A model generated the notes under the pieces. That model ran no database searches, had not been told where the DNA came from, and was given only the letters and a program-made list of their open reading frames with translations. A stretch of 64,000 bases of DNA from the NCBI GenBank assembly GCA_903822495.1, contig CAIJPD010000066.1, forward strand, positions 1 through 64,000, in the 5' to 3' direction. The stretch is from an uncultured Chloroflexota bacterium (lineage in GTDB: Bacteria; Chloroflexota; Limnocylindria; Limnocylindrales; CSP1-4). Position 1 is the first letter of the stretch, and every line of letters begins with the position of its first letter. Below, one piece after another: positions 55,566 through 64,000 of the stretch. A program made the position numbers and the translations under genes.

Positions 55566-56828
55566 TCAGGCGGGCGACGCCGCCTCGTGCCGCGTCGGCT
55601 GGTCGTGGTGGTGGGTCAGGCCGCCGTCCTGCTCCGGGCCGGCGCCCGAGGGATCCACGTGGATGATCGCCGTCTCCAGGCGTCGCACCCGGTGGAAGAG
55701 CTTGCCGCGGACCTTCTCGGAGATGACGTGGCCCTCGGCGACGGTCAGGCCGGCGTCCACGGTGATGGCGAGGCCGGCCTCCAGGCTGTGGCCCAGCCAT
55801 CGGAGCCGCACGCGGTCGACCGCCTGCACGCCTTCGACCGACAGGGCCAACTCCTCGACACGGGTGACCATCGCCGGGTCGATGGCGTCCATGAGGCGCG
55901 CCAGGACCTGGGATGTCGCCTGCTTGAGCACGAGGATGATCGTGATCGAGATGAGCAGGCCAACGATGGGATCCGCCAGCGGGAAGCCCAGGTAGACGCC
56001 GCCCGCGCCGACGACGACCGCGAGCGACGTCAGGCCGTCCGTTCGGGCGTGGTAGCCGTCGGCAACCAGGGCCGCCGAGCCGATGGCCTTGCCCTCCCGG
56101 ATCCGGAAGACCGCGACCAGCTCGTTGCCAAGGAAGCCGATGAACCCGGCCGCAGCAACGGCGAGCAGGTTGTTGACCGGTTCGGGGTTGACCAGCCGGA
56201 TCACGGATTCGGCGGCCGCGATGATCGACGAGAGGGCGATCATCAGCAGGATGAAGAGCCCGGCGAGATCCTCGGCGCGGCGGTAGCCAAACGTGTAGCG
56301 CCTGTTGGCCGCCCGTGCGCCCAGGATGAAGGCGATCCAGAGCGGGACCGCGGTCAGTGCGTCCGCGAAGTTGTGGATGGTGTCGGCGAGGAGGCCGACC
56401 GAGTTCGAGATGGCGAAGACCAGCAGCTGGAGCGTGGCGGTGACGGCCAGGCCGATCAGCGAGAGCTTCAGCGCCCGGATGCCGCGCTTGTTGCTCTCGA
56501 GCGCCTCGTCGATCTGGTCGCCCGGGTCGTGGCTGTGGCCCACGAACATCTCGTAGATCTTGCCGAGCGTGCTGGTGGCGTGGCTGTGGCCGCCCGGACC
56601 GTGCGAGTGGCCATGCTCGCCGTCGCCGTCGTGCGAGTGCCCATGATCGTCGGCACCATGCGAGTGCCCGTCACTGCCGTCGTCGTGTTCGTGCGGGTGG
56701 GGATGGGGATGCGGGTGCTCGTGGCCGGCGGAGGCCGGCTTGGCCGGCTCGGCCTTGGCCGGGTGCGGATGCGGGTGGGGAAGTGGATGCGGGTGCGTGC
56801 CGGTCTCGCCGTCCGCGGGGTCAGCCAA
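55566..56828 (-). CDS. Cation diffusion facilitator with His-rich N-terminus (probable TTG start)
   Basis: RBS GGAGAA before TTG; HGHSHDGDGEHGHSHGPGGHSH; SVGLLADTIHNFADALTAVPLWIAF; LVADGYHARTDGLTSLAVV. Confidence 0.92.
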   Translation of the reverse strand: MADPADGETGTHPHPLPHPHPHPAKAEPAKPASAGHEHPHPHPHPHEHDDGSDGHSHGADDHGHSHDGDGEHGHSHGPGGHSHATSTLGKIYEMFVGHSHDPGDQIDEALESNKRGIRALKLSLIGLAVTATLQLLVFAISNSVGLLADTIHNFADALTAVPLWIAFILGARAANRRYTFGYRRAEDLAGLFILLMIALSSIIAAAESVIRLVNPEPVNNLLAVAAAGFIGFLGNELVAVFRIREGKAIGSAALVADGYHARTDGLTSLAVVVGAGGVYLGFPLADPIVGLLISITIILVLKQATSQVLARLMDAIDPAMVTRVEELALSVEGVQAVDRVRLRWLGHSLEAGLAITVDAGLTVAEGHVISEKVRGKLFHRVRRLETAIIHVDPSGAGPEQDGGLTHHHDQPTRHEAASPA

Positions 56829-56952
56829 GGTGTTCTCCCTGCATCCGCCTGGATCGCCGCCGCCTCCTCGCTTGTCGCGCCACCCGCCCGAGTGCATGAT
56901 GGGGAGCGACAGCCTGGCCCGATCTGTCATCCAGATGTGCGGTCAAGATACG

Positions 56953-56966
56953 TGTGATATTTCACA
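56953..56966. promoter_or_regulatory. Palindrome TGTGATATTTCACA in the divergent CDF/GntR intergenic region, candidate operator
   Basis: Perfect 5-bp arms TGTGA/TCACA with 4-nt spacer in an AT-rich patch. Confidence 0.5.
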
Positions 56967-57000
56967 AAGTCAACGCAGCGGATCCGGAGTCGAGGACGCC

Positions 57001-57729
57001 TTGCACACCACCACCGACCGTCCCGCCGACCGTGGACCGGCCAGCGAGCGCGTCTACCGGATCCTCAAGGAGCAGATCCTGACCTGCCAGCTGGCGCCCG
57101 GCGCCAGCCTGAACGAGGGCCGCCTGGCCGAGACCCTCGAGGTCAGCAAGACGCCCATCCGGGAGGCACTGGCGATCCTCGCGTACGAGGGGTTCGTCGA
57201 CGTCCTGCCCCGCCAGGGATACCGGGTCCGGGAGATCGCGCTGGCGGATGTCCAGGAGATCTTCCACATGCTGCTGCTCCTGGAGCCCGCCGCGGCGTCG
57301 GCGGCCGCGGAGCACGCGACCCCGGACCAGCTTCGGCTCCTGCGCGACCTGGCCGGGGACCCGGGCGGGGAGCAGCCCGAGGAGTTCGTGGCGTTTGTCA
57401 CCCGAAACCGCGACTTCCACGTGGCGCTGGCGGAGGCCAGCGGCAACGCCCGGCTGGCGGCCACCCTCCGCCACACGCTGGAGGAGCTGCAGCGGCTCTA
57501 CCTGGCCGGGCTGGACCTGCGGACGGCCGTCAAGGACCACCACGGCCAGCACGCCGACCTGATCGCCGCCCTGCTCAAGGGCAACCACCACCAGGCGTAC
57601 GACATCGCGCGCAAGCAGGTGGAATCGAGTCGTGTTCGCGTGATGGAGGCGCTCTTCGCGGCCATGGCCTCGCCCGGTTCGACCGGGCTGAAGCTGAACA
57701 TCGAGCCCAGGACGGGCCGCCGCCGCTGA
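57001..57729 (+). CDS. GntR-family transcriptional regulator (FCD-type)
   Basis: ASERVYRILKEQILTCQLAPGASLNEGRLAETLEVSKTPIREALAILAYEGFVDVLPRQGYRV. Confidence 0.92.
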   Translation: MHTTTDRPADRGPASERVYRILKEQILTCQLAPGASLNEGRLAETLEVSKTPIREALAILAYEGFVDVLPRQGYRVREIALADVQEIFHMLLLLEPAAASAAAEHATPDQLRLLRDLAGDPGGEQPEEFVAFVTRNRDFHVALAEASGNARLAATLRHTLEELQRLYLAGLDLRTAVKDHHGQHADLIAALLKGNHHQAYDIARKQVESSRVRVMEALFAAMASPGSTGLKLNIEPRTGRRR

Positions 57730-57777
57730 GTCGGCCGCCGCCGCTATCGCCGACGCCGCCGCGGCTCCCGACCCGGA

Positions 57778-58842
57778 TCAGGCGAACTCGGGCAGCACCT
57801 CTTCGCCGACCAGCCGGAGCTGCCGGAGCAGCTGGTCGTAGGTCGCGAACGCGGGCACGATCTCCATCATCGTGGCGCCTGCTGCCGCATAGCGCCGCAC
57901 CAGTGCCCGGATATCCGCCGGCGTGCCGAGCGAGATGTTGGCCAGGTTGGCATCGAAGCCGGACGTCCCCTGTGCGTGCATGTAGCCCGCCCACTTCCAC
58001 ATGTCGGTCTGTTCCTGCGCCACCCAGTCCACGTTGGCATGGGCCTCCGCCTCCGTGGTTCCCACGCTGATCCGGCGCTGGATCACGTAGTCAAAGCCCG
58101 CCAGGTCGCGGCCCACTTCGTCCGCCGTGGCGCGGAAGTCCGTGATCATGCCGCCCACCTCGTCCGGGTTGGCGAGGAACGGGAAGAGCCAGCCGTCGGC
58201 GTGGTCCAGCGTGAAGCGCACCGCCGGGTGGTCGGCGCCCTTGGAGAGCGACCCGCAGCCGATCCAGACCGGGATGCGCCTGGCCGGCTTCGGAAAGACG
58301 ATCAGGTCCTGGAAGTCCACGTACCGACCGTGGAACGTGGCCTTCTCGTGCTCCCAGATCTCGCGCATGGCGTCGATGCTCTCGGACAGCTGGAGGTACC
58401 GCTCCGCGTACGGCAGGAACGGCTTGCCCAGCGCCGCGAACTCGGGCTTGTCGGTGACGTTGCACACGCCCACGCCCAGGAGCAGGCGGCCGCGCGACAG
58501 CGCGTCGAGGGTGGACAGCCCCTTGGCGAGGGTCACGGGGTCGCGCAGCGGCATGGCCATCACGCCCACGCCCAGCCGGATGCGGCTGGTCATCCCGCCC
58601 AGAAACGAGAGGGATGTCACGGCGTCGAAGTGGACCGGCTCCTCCGTGTTGGACGAGTCCTTGAACCAGCCTGACGCCGGGGGGCTGCTGCGGTGCTTCT
58701 CGAATGACTTGTGGATGTGGTCCGTGACCATGATGGCGTCGAAGCCCAGCGCCTCCGCCTCCTGGGTCACCTCCACCAGCCGGTCGACGCTGGCGGCCGG
58801 GCCGATGTGGGGCACTCGCACGGCGAAACGCATCTTGGTCAC
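57778..58842 (-). CDS. LLM-class flavin-dependent oxidoreductase
   Basis: EAEALGFDAIMVTDHI, RIRLGVGVMAMPLRDPVTLAKGLSTLDALSRGRLLLGVGVC. Confidence 0.92.
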   Translation of the reverse strand: MTKMRFAVRVPHIGPAASVDRLVEVTQEAEALGFDAIMVTDHIHKSFEKHRSSPPASGWFKDSSNTEEPVHFDAVTSLSFLGGMTSRIRLGVGVMAMPLRDPVTLAKGLSTLDALSRGRLLLGVGVCNVTDKPEFAALGKPFLPYAERYLQLSESIDAMREIWEHEKATFHGRYVDFQDLIVFPKPARRIPVWIGCGSLSKGADHPAVRFTLDHADGWLFPFLANPDEVGGMITDFRATADEVGRDLAGFDYVIQRRISVGTTEAEAHANVDWVAQEQTDMWKWAGYMHAQGTSGFDANLANISLGTPADIRALVRRYAAAGATMMEIVPAFATYDQLLRQLRLVGEEVLPEFA

Positions 58843-58991
58843 GAACGATCCCTCGCTGCGGCAATGTCTCGCATCGTAGCGGGTCACCAGGCGTCTCGAC
58901 GGTCGGGTGGGTGCGGGTTGCGACGAGGGAGTGACGGTCTCGGCGGCAGCGCGTCATATCGGTGCCTGCACTCGTAGCGCCGGGGATCTCA

Positions 58992-59969
58992 ATGTCACGA
59001 CGTCGCGTTGGTCTTGCCCTCGGGCTCCTGGTCGTCACCCTGGTTGGGGGGTACCTGTTTGTCGGGTCGCTGATCTACGACAAGGTCTCCCTCACCGAAG
59101 CCAACTGCGGAGGACGCTGGCCGGCCAACACCCCCTCGGCCTTCACGTCGGAGGACCTGGACACCCAGCCCTTCCTGATGCCGACCTACGAGACCGTGAG
59201 GATCGCCAGTCGCGAACCCTCGATCTCCTTGCACGGCTTGTACGTACCGGCCGCCGCGACCCCCAATGCCGGAACGATCCTGATCGTGCATGGCCACAAC
59301 GTGTGCGTACGAGAGCCGCAAGAGCTGGTGGCGGCGGGGATGGCGCATCGATTCGGGTACGCCGTGCTGCTCATCGACATGCGGAACCACGGCGACTCGA
59401 CGATCGTGAACGGGCGCCACGCGGGCGGCACCAACGAGTATCGAGACGTCCTGGGCGCCTGGGACTGGCTGGTCACGGCCAGGGGCGTCGATCCCGCACG
59501 CATCGGGCTCCTCGGCTTCTCATTGGGTGCGGCAACGGTCATCATGGCTGCCGGCGAGGAACCCAGAGTCGCCGCGGTCTGGGAAGACAGCAGCTACGCC
59601 GACCTCAGCGTGGCGCTTCGCGCGGAGCTTACCCGCAACGGGTATCCGACCTTCTTCGAGTACTCCGCGTACCTGGTGGCTCGCGTCGAGAGCGGTGACG
59701 ACCTTCTGTCTCTCAGCCCGCTTGGTGCGATGGCCAAGCTCCATGGTCGGCCCCTGTACATCGTGCACGGGACGGCCGACTCGCGGCTGAGCGTCCAGTA
59801 CGCCAACGACCTGGCCGTGGCCTATCGGGCGGGCGGCGGCAAGGTCGACCCGTGGATCGTCGACGGCTCGGAGCACATCAAGTCGATCCTCGACCACCCT
59901 GGCGACTATGGGCAGCGCCTGGCTACGTTCTTCACGACGGCGATCGGACGGCCACCCGCCGGACGTTGA
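58992..59969 (+). CDS. Alpha/beta-hydrolase, membrane-anchored or exported
   Basis: N-terminal TM; ILIVHGHNVCV, VLLIDMRNHGDS, IGLLGFSLGAATVIMAA, YIVHGTADSRLS. Confidence 0.85.
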   Translation: MSRRRVGLALGLLVVTLVGGYLFVGSLIYDKVSLTEANCGGRWPANTPSAFTSEDLDTQPFLMPTYETVRIASREPSISLHGLYVPAAATPNAGTILIVHGHNVCVREPQELVAAGMAHRFGYAVLLIDMRNHGDSTIVNGRHAGGTNEYRDVLGAWDWLVTARGVDPARIGLLGFSLGAATVIMAAGEEPRVAAVWEDSSYADLSVALRAELTRNGYPTFFEYSAYLVARVESGDDLLSLSPLGAMAKLHGRPLYIVHGTADSRLSVQYANDLAVAYRAGGGKVDPWIVDGSEHIKSILDHPGDYGQRLATFFTTAIGRPPAGR

Positions 59970-59976
59970 CGCCGGG

Positions 59977-61635
59977 CTAGGACGCCGGGTCGCCGCGCGT
60001 GGCCGCGATGCGGTCCGCGACACGGAGGGCGTTTGCCTGGATGGTGAGCGACGGGTTGAGCCCCGCCGACGTGACGAACACCGACGAATCCGTGACGTAC
60101 AGGTTGGGGACGTCGTGGGCCCGGCACCAGCGGTCCACCACCGAGCGGGACGCGTCGTTGCCCATCCGGGTGGCGCCCATCTGGTGGTTGTGCAGCTTGC
60201 GGATCACCGGGCCGTTGTTCACGACCCGGGACGCGCCGGCCGCCTCCAGGATCTCGACGGCCCGGCCCGCGAACCAGGTGGCGAGGCGCACGTCGTTGTC
60301 ATGCGCCGTGTAGGTGATCCGCGCGACCGGGAGGCCGAATCGGTCCTTCACCTGGGGGTCCAGGTCCACCCGGTTGGCTTCGACCGGCAGGCTCTCGCCG
60401 GTGACGTGGCTGAACAGGTAATGCCGCCACGTCTCGCGCATCGACCGCTTGTGGGCGAGACCCCACTTCGCCGGGTGCATCGGCCGGCCAGCCAGCTCCA
60501 CCGGCTCCCCGCCATGCGCCCGGGGGTGGATGAATCCGCCGCGGATGAAGCCGCGACTGGTGTCTGTGGCGTAGTCGTCCATCTCCGTGCGAGTCGCCTC
60601 GGTGCCCTTGTGGCCGTCCACGGCCTCCGGGAACACGGCGTACACCGTGGCGCCGGGCGAGTGGAGCATGAAGTTCCTGCCAACGAGGCCCGACGAGTTG
60701 GCCAGGCCGTCAGGCGCGGCGGCGCTCGCCGAGTTGAGCAGCAGGCGGGGCGTCTCCACCCCGCCTGCGGCCAGGATCACGATGTCGCCCTCCTGGAGGT
60801 GGAGCGCCCCGCTGTCGTCCACGTACTCCACGCCGCGGGCGCGCCCGGTCGCAGGGTCCTGGACCACCCTGGTGACGAACGAGTTGGCCCGAACCTCCAG
60901 CCGGCCAGTCGCCAGGCCCTTGGGCAGGAAGGTCTCCGTGGTGCTGGCCCGGGCCCCGTTGGGGCAGCCGTATGACGAGCAGAAGCCCTTGGCCATGCAC
61001 CGCGAACGGCCGTCGTAGTCCCGGGACAGGATCCCCAGCGGGACCGGCTGCGGGTGGAGCCCCAGGGCTCGGGCGCCGCGCTCCAGGATGGCCCCGGCGC
61101 TGTTGCGCGGGACGGGCGGGAGCGGATACTCGCGCTGGCGCGGAGGCTCGAACGGACTCAGGGCCGCCGAACCCGAGACGCCGATCAGGCGTTCGGCCTG
61201 GTCGTAGTAGGGCTCCATCTCGGCGTAGTCGATGGGCCAGTCGGCCAGGCTGGCGCCCGCGACCGCGCCCTCCTCCGAGAGCACCCGGAAGTCAGACTCG
61301 CGGAAGCGCCAGGCCAGGGCGGAGTAGTGGACCGTGGACCCACCCACGACCATCGCGTTGGAGAAGAGCTGGACGGAGGTGGCCAGCCGCACGGCGGGGA
61401 CCGCGTCCGTGGGCCGCCAGGTCCGCGGCTCCTCCTCCACGGTGGGCCACAGCAGGCCGCGCCGCGCCAGGATCTCGTCCTCGATGAAGTCGCGCCGGCT
61501 CATCCAGGGACCGCGCTCCAGCACCACGACCCTGAAGCCCTTCTCCGCGAGCCGCACGGCCGCCGGCATCCCCCCTGCTCCAGAGCCCACCACGACGACG
61601 TCCACGCCGGGATGGCTGCGACGCGCGGCGGTCAT
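59977..61635 (-). CDS. GMC-family oxidoreductase
   Basis: VDVVVVGSGAGGMPAAVRLAEKGFRVVVLERGP; VNNGPVIRKLHNHQMGATRMGNDA; C-terminal LYVTDSSVFVTSAGLNPSLTIQANALRVAD. Confidence 0.93.
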   Translation of the reverse strand: MTAARRSHPGVDVVVVGSGAGGMPAAVRLAEKGFRVVVLERGPWMSRRDFIEDEILARRGLLWPTVEEEPRTWRPTDAVPAVRLATSVQLFSNAMVVGGSTVHYSALAWRFRESDFRVLSEEGAVAGASLADWPIDYAEMEPYYDQAERLIGVSGSAALSPFEPPRQREYPLPPVPRNSAGAILERGARALGLHPQPVPLGILSRDYDGRSRCMAKGFCSSYGCPNGARASTTETFLPKGLATGRLEVRANSFVTRVVQDPATGRARGVEYVDDSGALHLQEGDIVILAAGGVETPRLLLNSASAAAPDGLANSSGLVGRNFMLHSPGATVYAVFPEAVDGHKGTEATRTEMDDYATDTSRGFIRGGFIHPRAHGGEPVELAGRPMHPAKWGLAHKRSMRETWRHYLFSHVTGESLPVEANRVDLDPQVKDRFGLPVARITYTAHDNDVRLATWFAGRAVEILEAAGASRVVNNGPVIRKLHNHQMGATRMGNDASRSVVDRWCRAHDVPNLYVTDSSVFVTSAGLNPSLTIQANALRVADRIAATRGDPAS

Positions 61636-61648
61636 GCTGGTTAGGCGC

Positions 61649-62155
61649 TCAGCGGGTGGGGTCGGTGGTGCCGTCCGGGCCCAGGCCCGGCAGATTGGGT
61701 TCGTTGGCGTCGTACCAGCCAAAGGGCGGCTCATAGCCGGAGCCACCCGTGGGGCCGGGGAAGCCGATGGCCTCCCAGCCCACGCCGTTCGCGTTGCCGC
61801 CATGGCGCGGGTCGCCGTAGAAGCCCTCCATGGTGGCCTCCACCAGCCAGCTCAGCTCCGGGCTGCCCTCGGTCTCCAGGGTCAGCAGGATGGTGTCCTG
61901 TTGCTCCCCGGTGAGCGCGGCGAACGCACAGCCGGGCCGGAGCGGGTCCGCGGTCACGGCGGCCGCGTCCAGCGTCATCGCCAGCTCGGTGATGCTCGCC
62001 ACGCGCGCCGGGGCGTCGCCCAGCTCACCCAGGACGAAGTTGATGGTGCCAGCCTCGCGGGCGCCGGGGAGATTGTCGTCAGACGGGATGATCCGCTCGA
62101 CGGCCGCGCTGATCGCGGCCAGAGCCGGGGGACCGAGCGGGGACGCGGGGCTCAC
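61649..62155 (-). CDS. Gluconate 2-dehydrogenase subunit 3-family protein
   Basis: AISAAVERIIPSDDNLPGAREAGTINFV ... YGDPRHGGNANGVGWEAIGFPGP. Confidence 0.8.
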   Translation of the reverse strand: MSPASPLGPPALAAISAAVERIIPSDDNLPGAREAGTINFVLGELGDAPARVASITELAMTLDAAAVTADPLRPGCAFAALTGEQQDTILLTLETEGSPELSWLVEATMEGFYGDPRHGGNANGVGWEAIGFPGPTGGSGYEPPFGWYDANEPNLPGLGPDGTTDPTR

Positions 62156-62751
62156 CCGTAGCGCTCCCGGCGCACCAGATCCTCGAGCGGCTTGCGCGCC
62201 GTGCCCGGGGCCACCTTGGGCGCTCGTCCGGCCTCCGTGGGGTACCCGATCGAGACCATCGAGCGCAGGACCTGGTCCTCCGGGACGCCGAGGAGCGCAC
62301 CGATCTCCGCCTGGTGCTCCCGCCGCACGCGGCCGATGGCGCTGGCCAGGCCGTGGGCGGTGGCCGCGATCATGATCCGCTCCGAGAGGCGACCCTCGTC
62401 GTAGCTCTCGTTGTCCGGGTTGCCGTGCGGCACCGTGGCGATGCAGATCACGACCGGGGCGATGCCGATGTGCGGCGTGTAGGTGGCAATCTCGGCCATG
62501 CGCGCCCGGGTGGCCGGCTCCGTGACGATGATGAAGGTCCACGGCTGGCGGTTGCCGCCGCTGCCCGTCCAGCGGGCGACGTCCAGGATATCGGTGAGGA
62601 TGGATTCCGGGACGGCGGTCGGGAGGAAGTCCCGGACCTGGCGCGTCCGCTTCAGGACGTGCGTCACGGCGGCCGGGGCGGGTCCCGACGTTGGCGCGGC
62701 GGGCGGGTAGGGGGATGGGGTGGGGGCGGTGCGGTCCCAAGCGTTCGACAT
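62152..62751 (-). CDS. Nitroreductase-family protein
   Basis: RTRQVRDFLPTAVPESILTDILDVARWTGSGGNRQPWTFIIVTE. Confidence 0.9.
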   Translation of the reverse strand: MSNAWDRTAPTPSPYPPAAPTSGPAPAAVTHVLKRTRQVRDFLPTAVPESILTDILDVARWTGSGGNRQPWTFIIVTEPATRARMAEIATYTPHIGIAPVVICIATVPHGNPDNESYDEGRLSERIMIAATAHGLASAIGRVRREHQAEIGALLGVPEDQVLRSMVSIGYPTEAGRAPKVAPGTARKPLEDLVRRERYG

Positions 62752-62828
62752 GACGCCAGTCTAGCGAAGCCATCGCCCCGGAAGCACCCGGTGCGAGCGT
62801 GCTACCCTTCGATCATCCTTTCGTTGCT

Positions 62829-62866
62829 GGTCCCGTGAGGCCGGCGTACCGGTCCCGTGAGGCCGG
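62829..62866 (+). promoter_or_regulatory. Tandem GGTCCCGTGAGGCCGG elements (62829-62844 and 62851-62866), candidate PyrR-binding RNA sites upstream of carA
   Basis: Two identical 16-nt copies at 22-nt spacing; resembles the PyrR loop consensus (GUCC..GAGGCU-like); second copy abuts AAGGAGG. Confidence 0.6.
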
Positions 62867-62884
62867 GAAGGAGGCTTGTCCACC

Positions 62885-63013
62885 GTGTCCGGGTCCATCC
62901 GCGGCGCCGCTCGCCGCCCATCGCAGCCCGTGACCGGTCTTCCCGTCCCGATTCCGGGACGGCGCTCCCGTGGACCCGTCGCCGGCACCCCATGTCCGGG
63001 AGTCAGCGCTTGA
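62885..63013 (+). CDS. Possible 42-codon leader ORF before carA
   Basis: AAGGAGG 10 nt before GTG; VSGSIRGAARRPSQPVTGLPVPIPGRRSRGPVAGTPCPGVSA*, stop overlaps an in-frame carA TTG (TTGA). Confidence 0.35.
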   Translation: MSGSIRGAARRPSQPVTGLPVPIPGRRSRGPVAGTPCPGVSA

Positions 63014-64000
63014 TCCTGCCGCCGCCGCCGCGCTCCAGCGCCGTCGTGGACCCGCGCATCGGGGACCACGGCCCGGCGCTGCTCGCGCTGGAGGACGGGA
63101 CGGTCTTCCCGGGGATCTCGTTCGGGGCCCCGCTCGCCGCCGGCGGGGACCTGGTGGTGAACACCAGCCAGACCGGCTACCAGGAGGTCTGCACGGACCC
63201 CTCGTACGCCGGTCAGGTCGTGGTCATGACGTACCCCCTGATCGGCAATTACGGCCGCCTCCCGGCCGACGACCAGTCCCTCCGGCCATGGCTGCGCGGA
63301 CTGATCGTGGCCAACGCCACGGCGGCGGTCCTCGAGGATGCGCGCCAGCTGGCCACCCTCCTGCGCGGACAGGGGATCCCCGCGCTCGCCGGGGTCGACA
63401 CCCGGGCCCTGGCCCGCCACCTGCGCGAGACCGGCTGCCTGCGCGGGATCCTGATGGCGCCGGGCGGCACGGATCCGGTGGAGGCCATCGCCGCGGCCCG
63501 CGCCGTCCGGCGCTGGGAGGACCAGGACTTCGTCAGCCAGGTCTCGCACTCGGAAGTCGTCGAGTACGGCAGCCCATCCGAAGGGGGCCCGCTGGTCGCC
63601 ATCGTGGACATGGGCCTCAAGGCCAACATCGTGCGCAGCCTCCGGCGCCGGAACGTCCGCGTCCGGGTGCTGCCCCACACCACGAGCCCCGGAGACCTGC
63701 TCTCGTCCGACGTCGACGGCGTGGTCCTCTCGCCCGGTCCCGGGGACCCGGCGCGACTGGAGGGCCTGGTATCGCTCGCCCGCGCGGTCATCGCCGACCA
63801 GCGGCCCCTCCTGGGGATCTGCCTGGGCCACCAGGTGATCGGCCGGGCAGCGGGGGCGGAGACGCGCCGCCTGCGCTTTGGTCACCACGGCGCCAACCAC
63901 CCCGTCCAGGACGTGGAGACGGGCATCGTCCAGATCACGGCGCAGAACCACGAGGTCCAGGTGGTCGGGGAGTCGCTGCCGGCCGCCAGCGGCTTCATGG
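62992..64000 (+). CDS. carA: Carbamoyl-phosphate synthase small subunit, 3' end beyond window (start may be ATG 62992 or TTG 63010)
   Basis: PALLALEDGTVFPGISFGAP, NTSQTGYQEVCTDPSYAGQVVVMTYPLIGNYG, LLGICLGHQVIGRAAG; missing from the ORF track because it runs off the end. Confidence 0.95.
   Translation, partial: MSGSQRLILPPPPRSSAVVDPRIGDHGPALLALEDGTVFPGISFGAPLAAGGDLVVNTSQTGYQEVCTDPSYAGQVVVMTYPLIGNYGRLPADDQSLRPWLRGLIVANATAAVLEDARQLATLLRGQGIPALAGVDTRALARHLRETGCLRGILMAPGGTDPVEAIAAARAVRRWEDQDFVSQVSHSEVVEYGSPSEGGPLVAIVDMGLKANIVRSLRRRNVRVRVLPHTTSPGDLLSSDVDGVVLSPGPGDPARLEGLVSLARAVIADQRPLLGICLGHQVIGRAAGAETRRLRFGHHGANHPVQDVETGIVQITAQNHEVQVVGESLPAASGFM

Noticed and set aside
62761-63951. 396-aa minus-strand ORF at the right end
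   Set aside because: Opposite carA, whose CarA motifs are clear; shadow ORF.

Overview
High-GC bacterial chromosome segment, probably Chloroflexota-like judging by gene content (taxonomic inference only). It is mostly single-copy metabolic and regulatory genes: an MCM small subunit/MeaB/3-hydroxyacyl-CoA dehydrogenase cluster, a copper-handling cluster (multicopper oxidase, PCuAC, SCO), aceE, thiolase, ALDH, an MMPL exporter, a minus-strand catabolic cluster (isochorismatase-fold hydrolase, MFS, two D-2-hydroxyacid dehydrogenases), tRNA-Lys(CTT), an ABC-2 transporter, a multi-PAS hybrid kinase with a REC/EAL output gene, metK with an S-box (SAM-I) leader, a TM0106-type nuclease-helicase, a MalT-like LuxR regulator with a sigma factor, a GMC oxidoreductase operon and the 5' part of carA. 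The left edge (1-2000) is accessory: IS3 fragment, beheaded polymorphic-toxin C-terminus with putative immunity gene, truncated IS110. The most unusual content is the pair at 35569-38736: a single-pass membrane protein with a cytoplasmic TIR domain and an extracytoplasmic domain resembling Ser/Thr-kinase sensor domains, followed 66 bp later by a membrane protein with two TrkA-N-like domains and a C-terminal RyR domain. This is a candidate TIR-to-RyR (NAD-derived messenger) signalling unit. Other second-look items: an SCO gene whose membrane-anchor segment has no canonical start codon, an in-frame TAA splitting a REC-GAF-EAL protein, tandem PyrR-like sites plus a 42-codon coupled leader ORF before carA, and RTX-repeat and toxin remnants. 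No computation or database search was run; domain names come from motif recognition in the translations.
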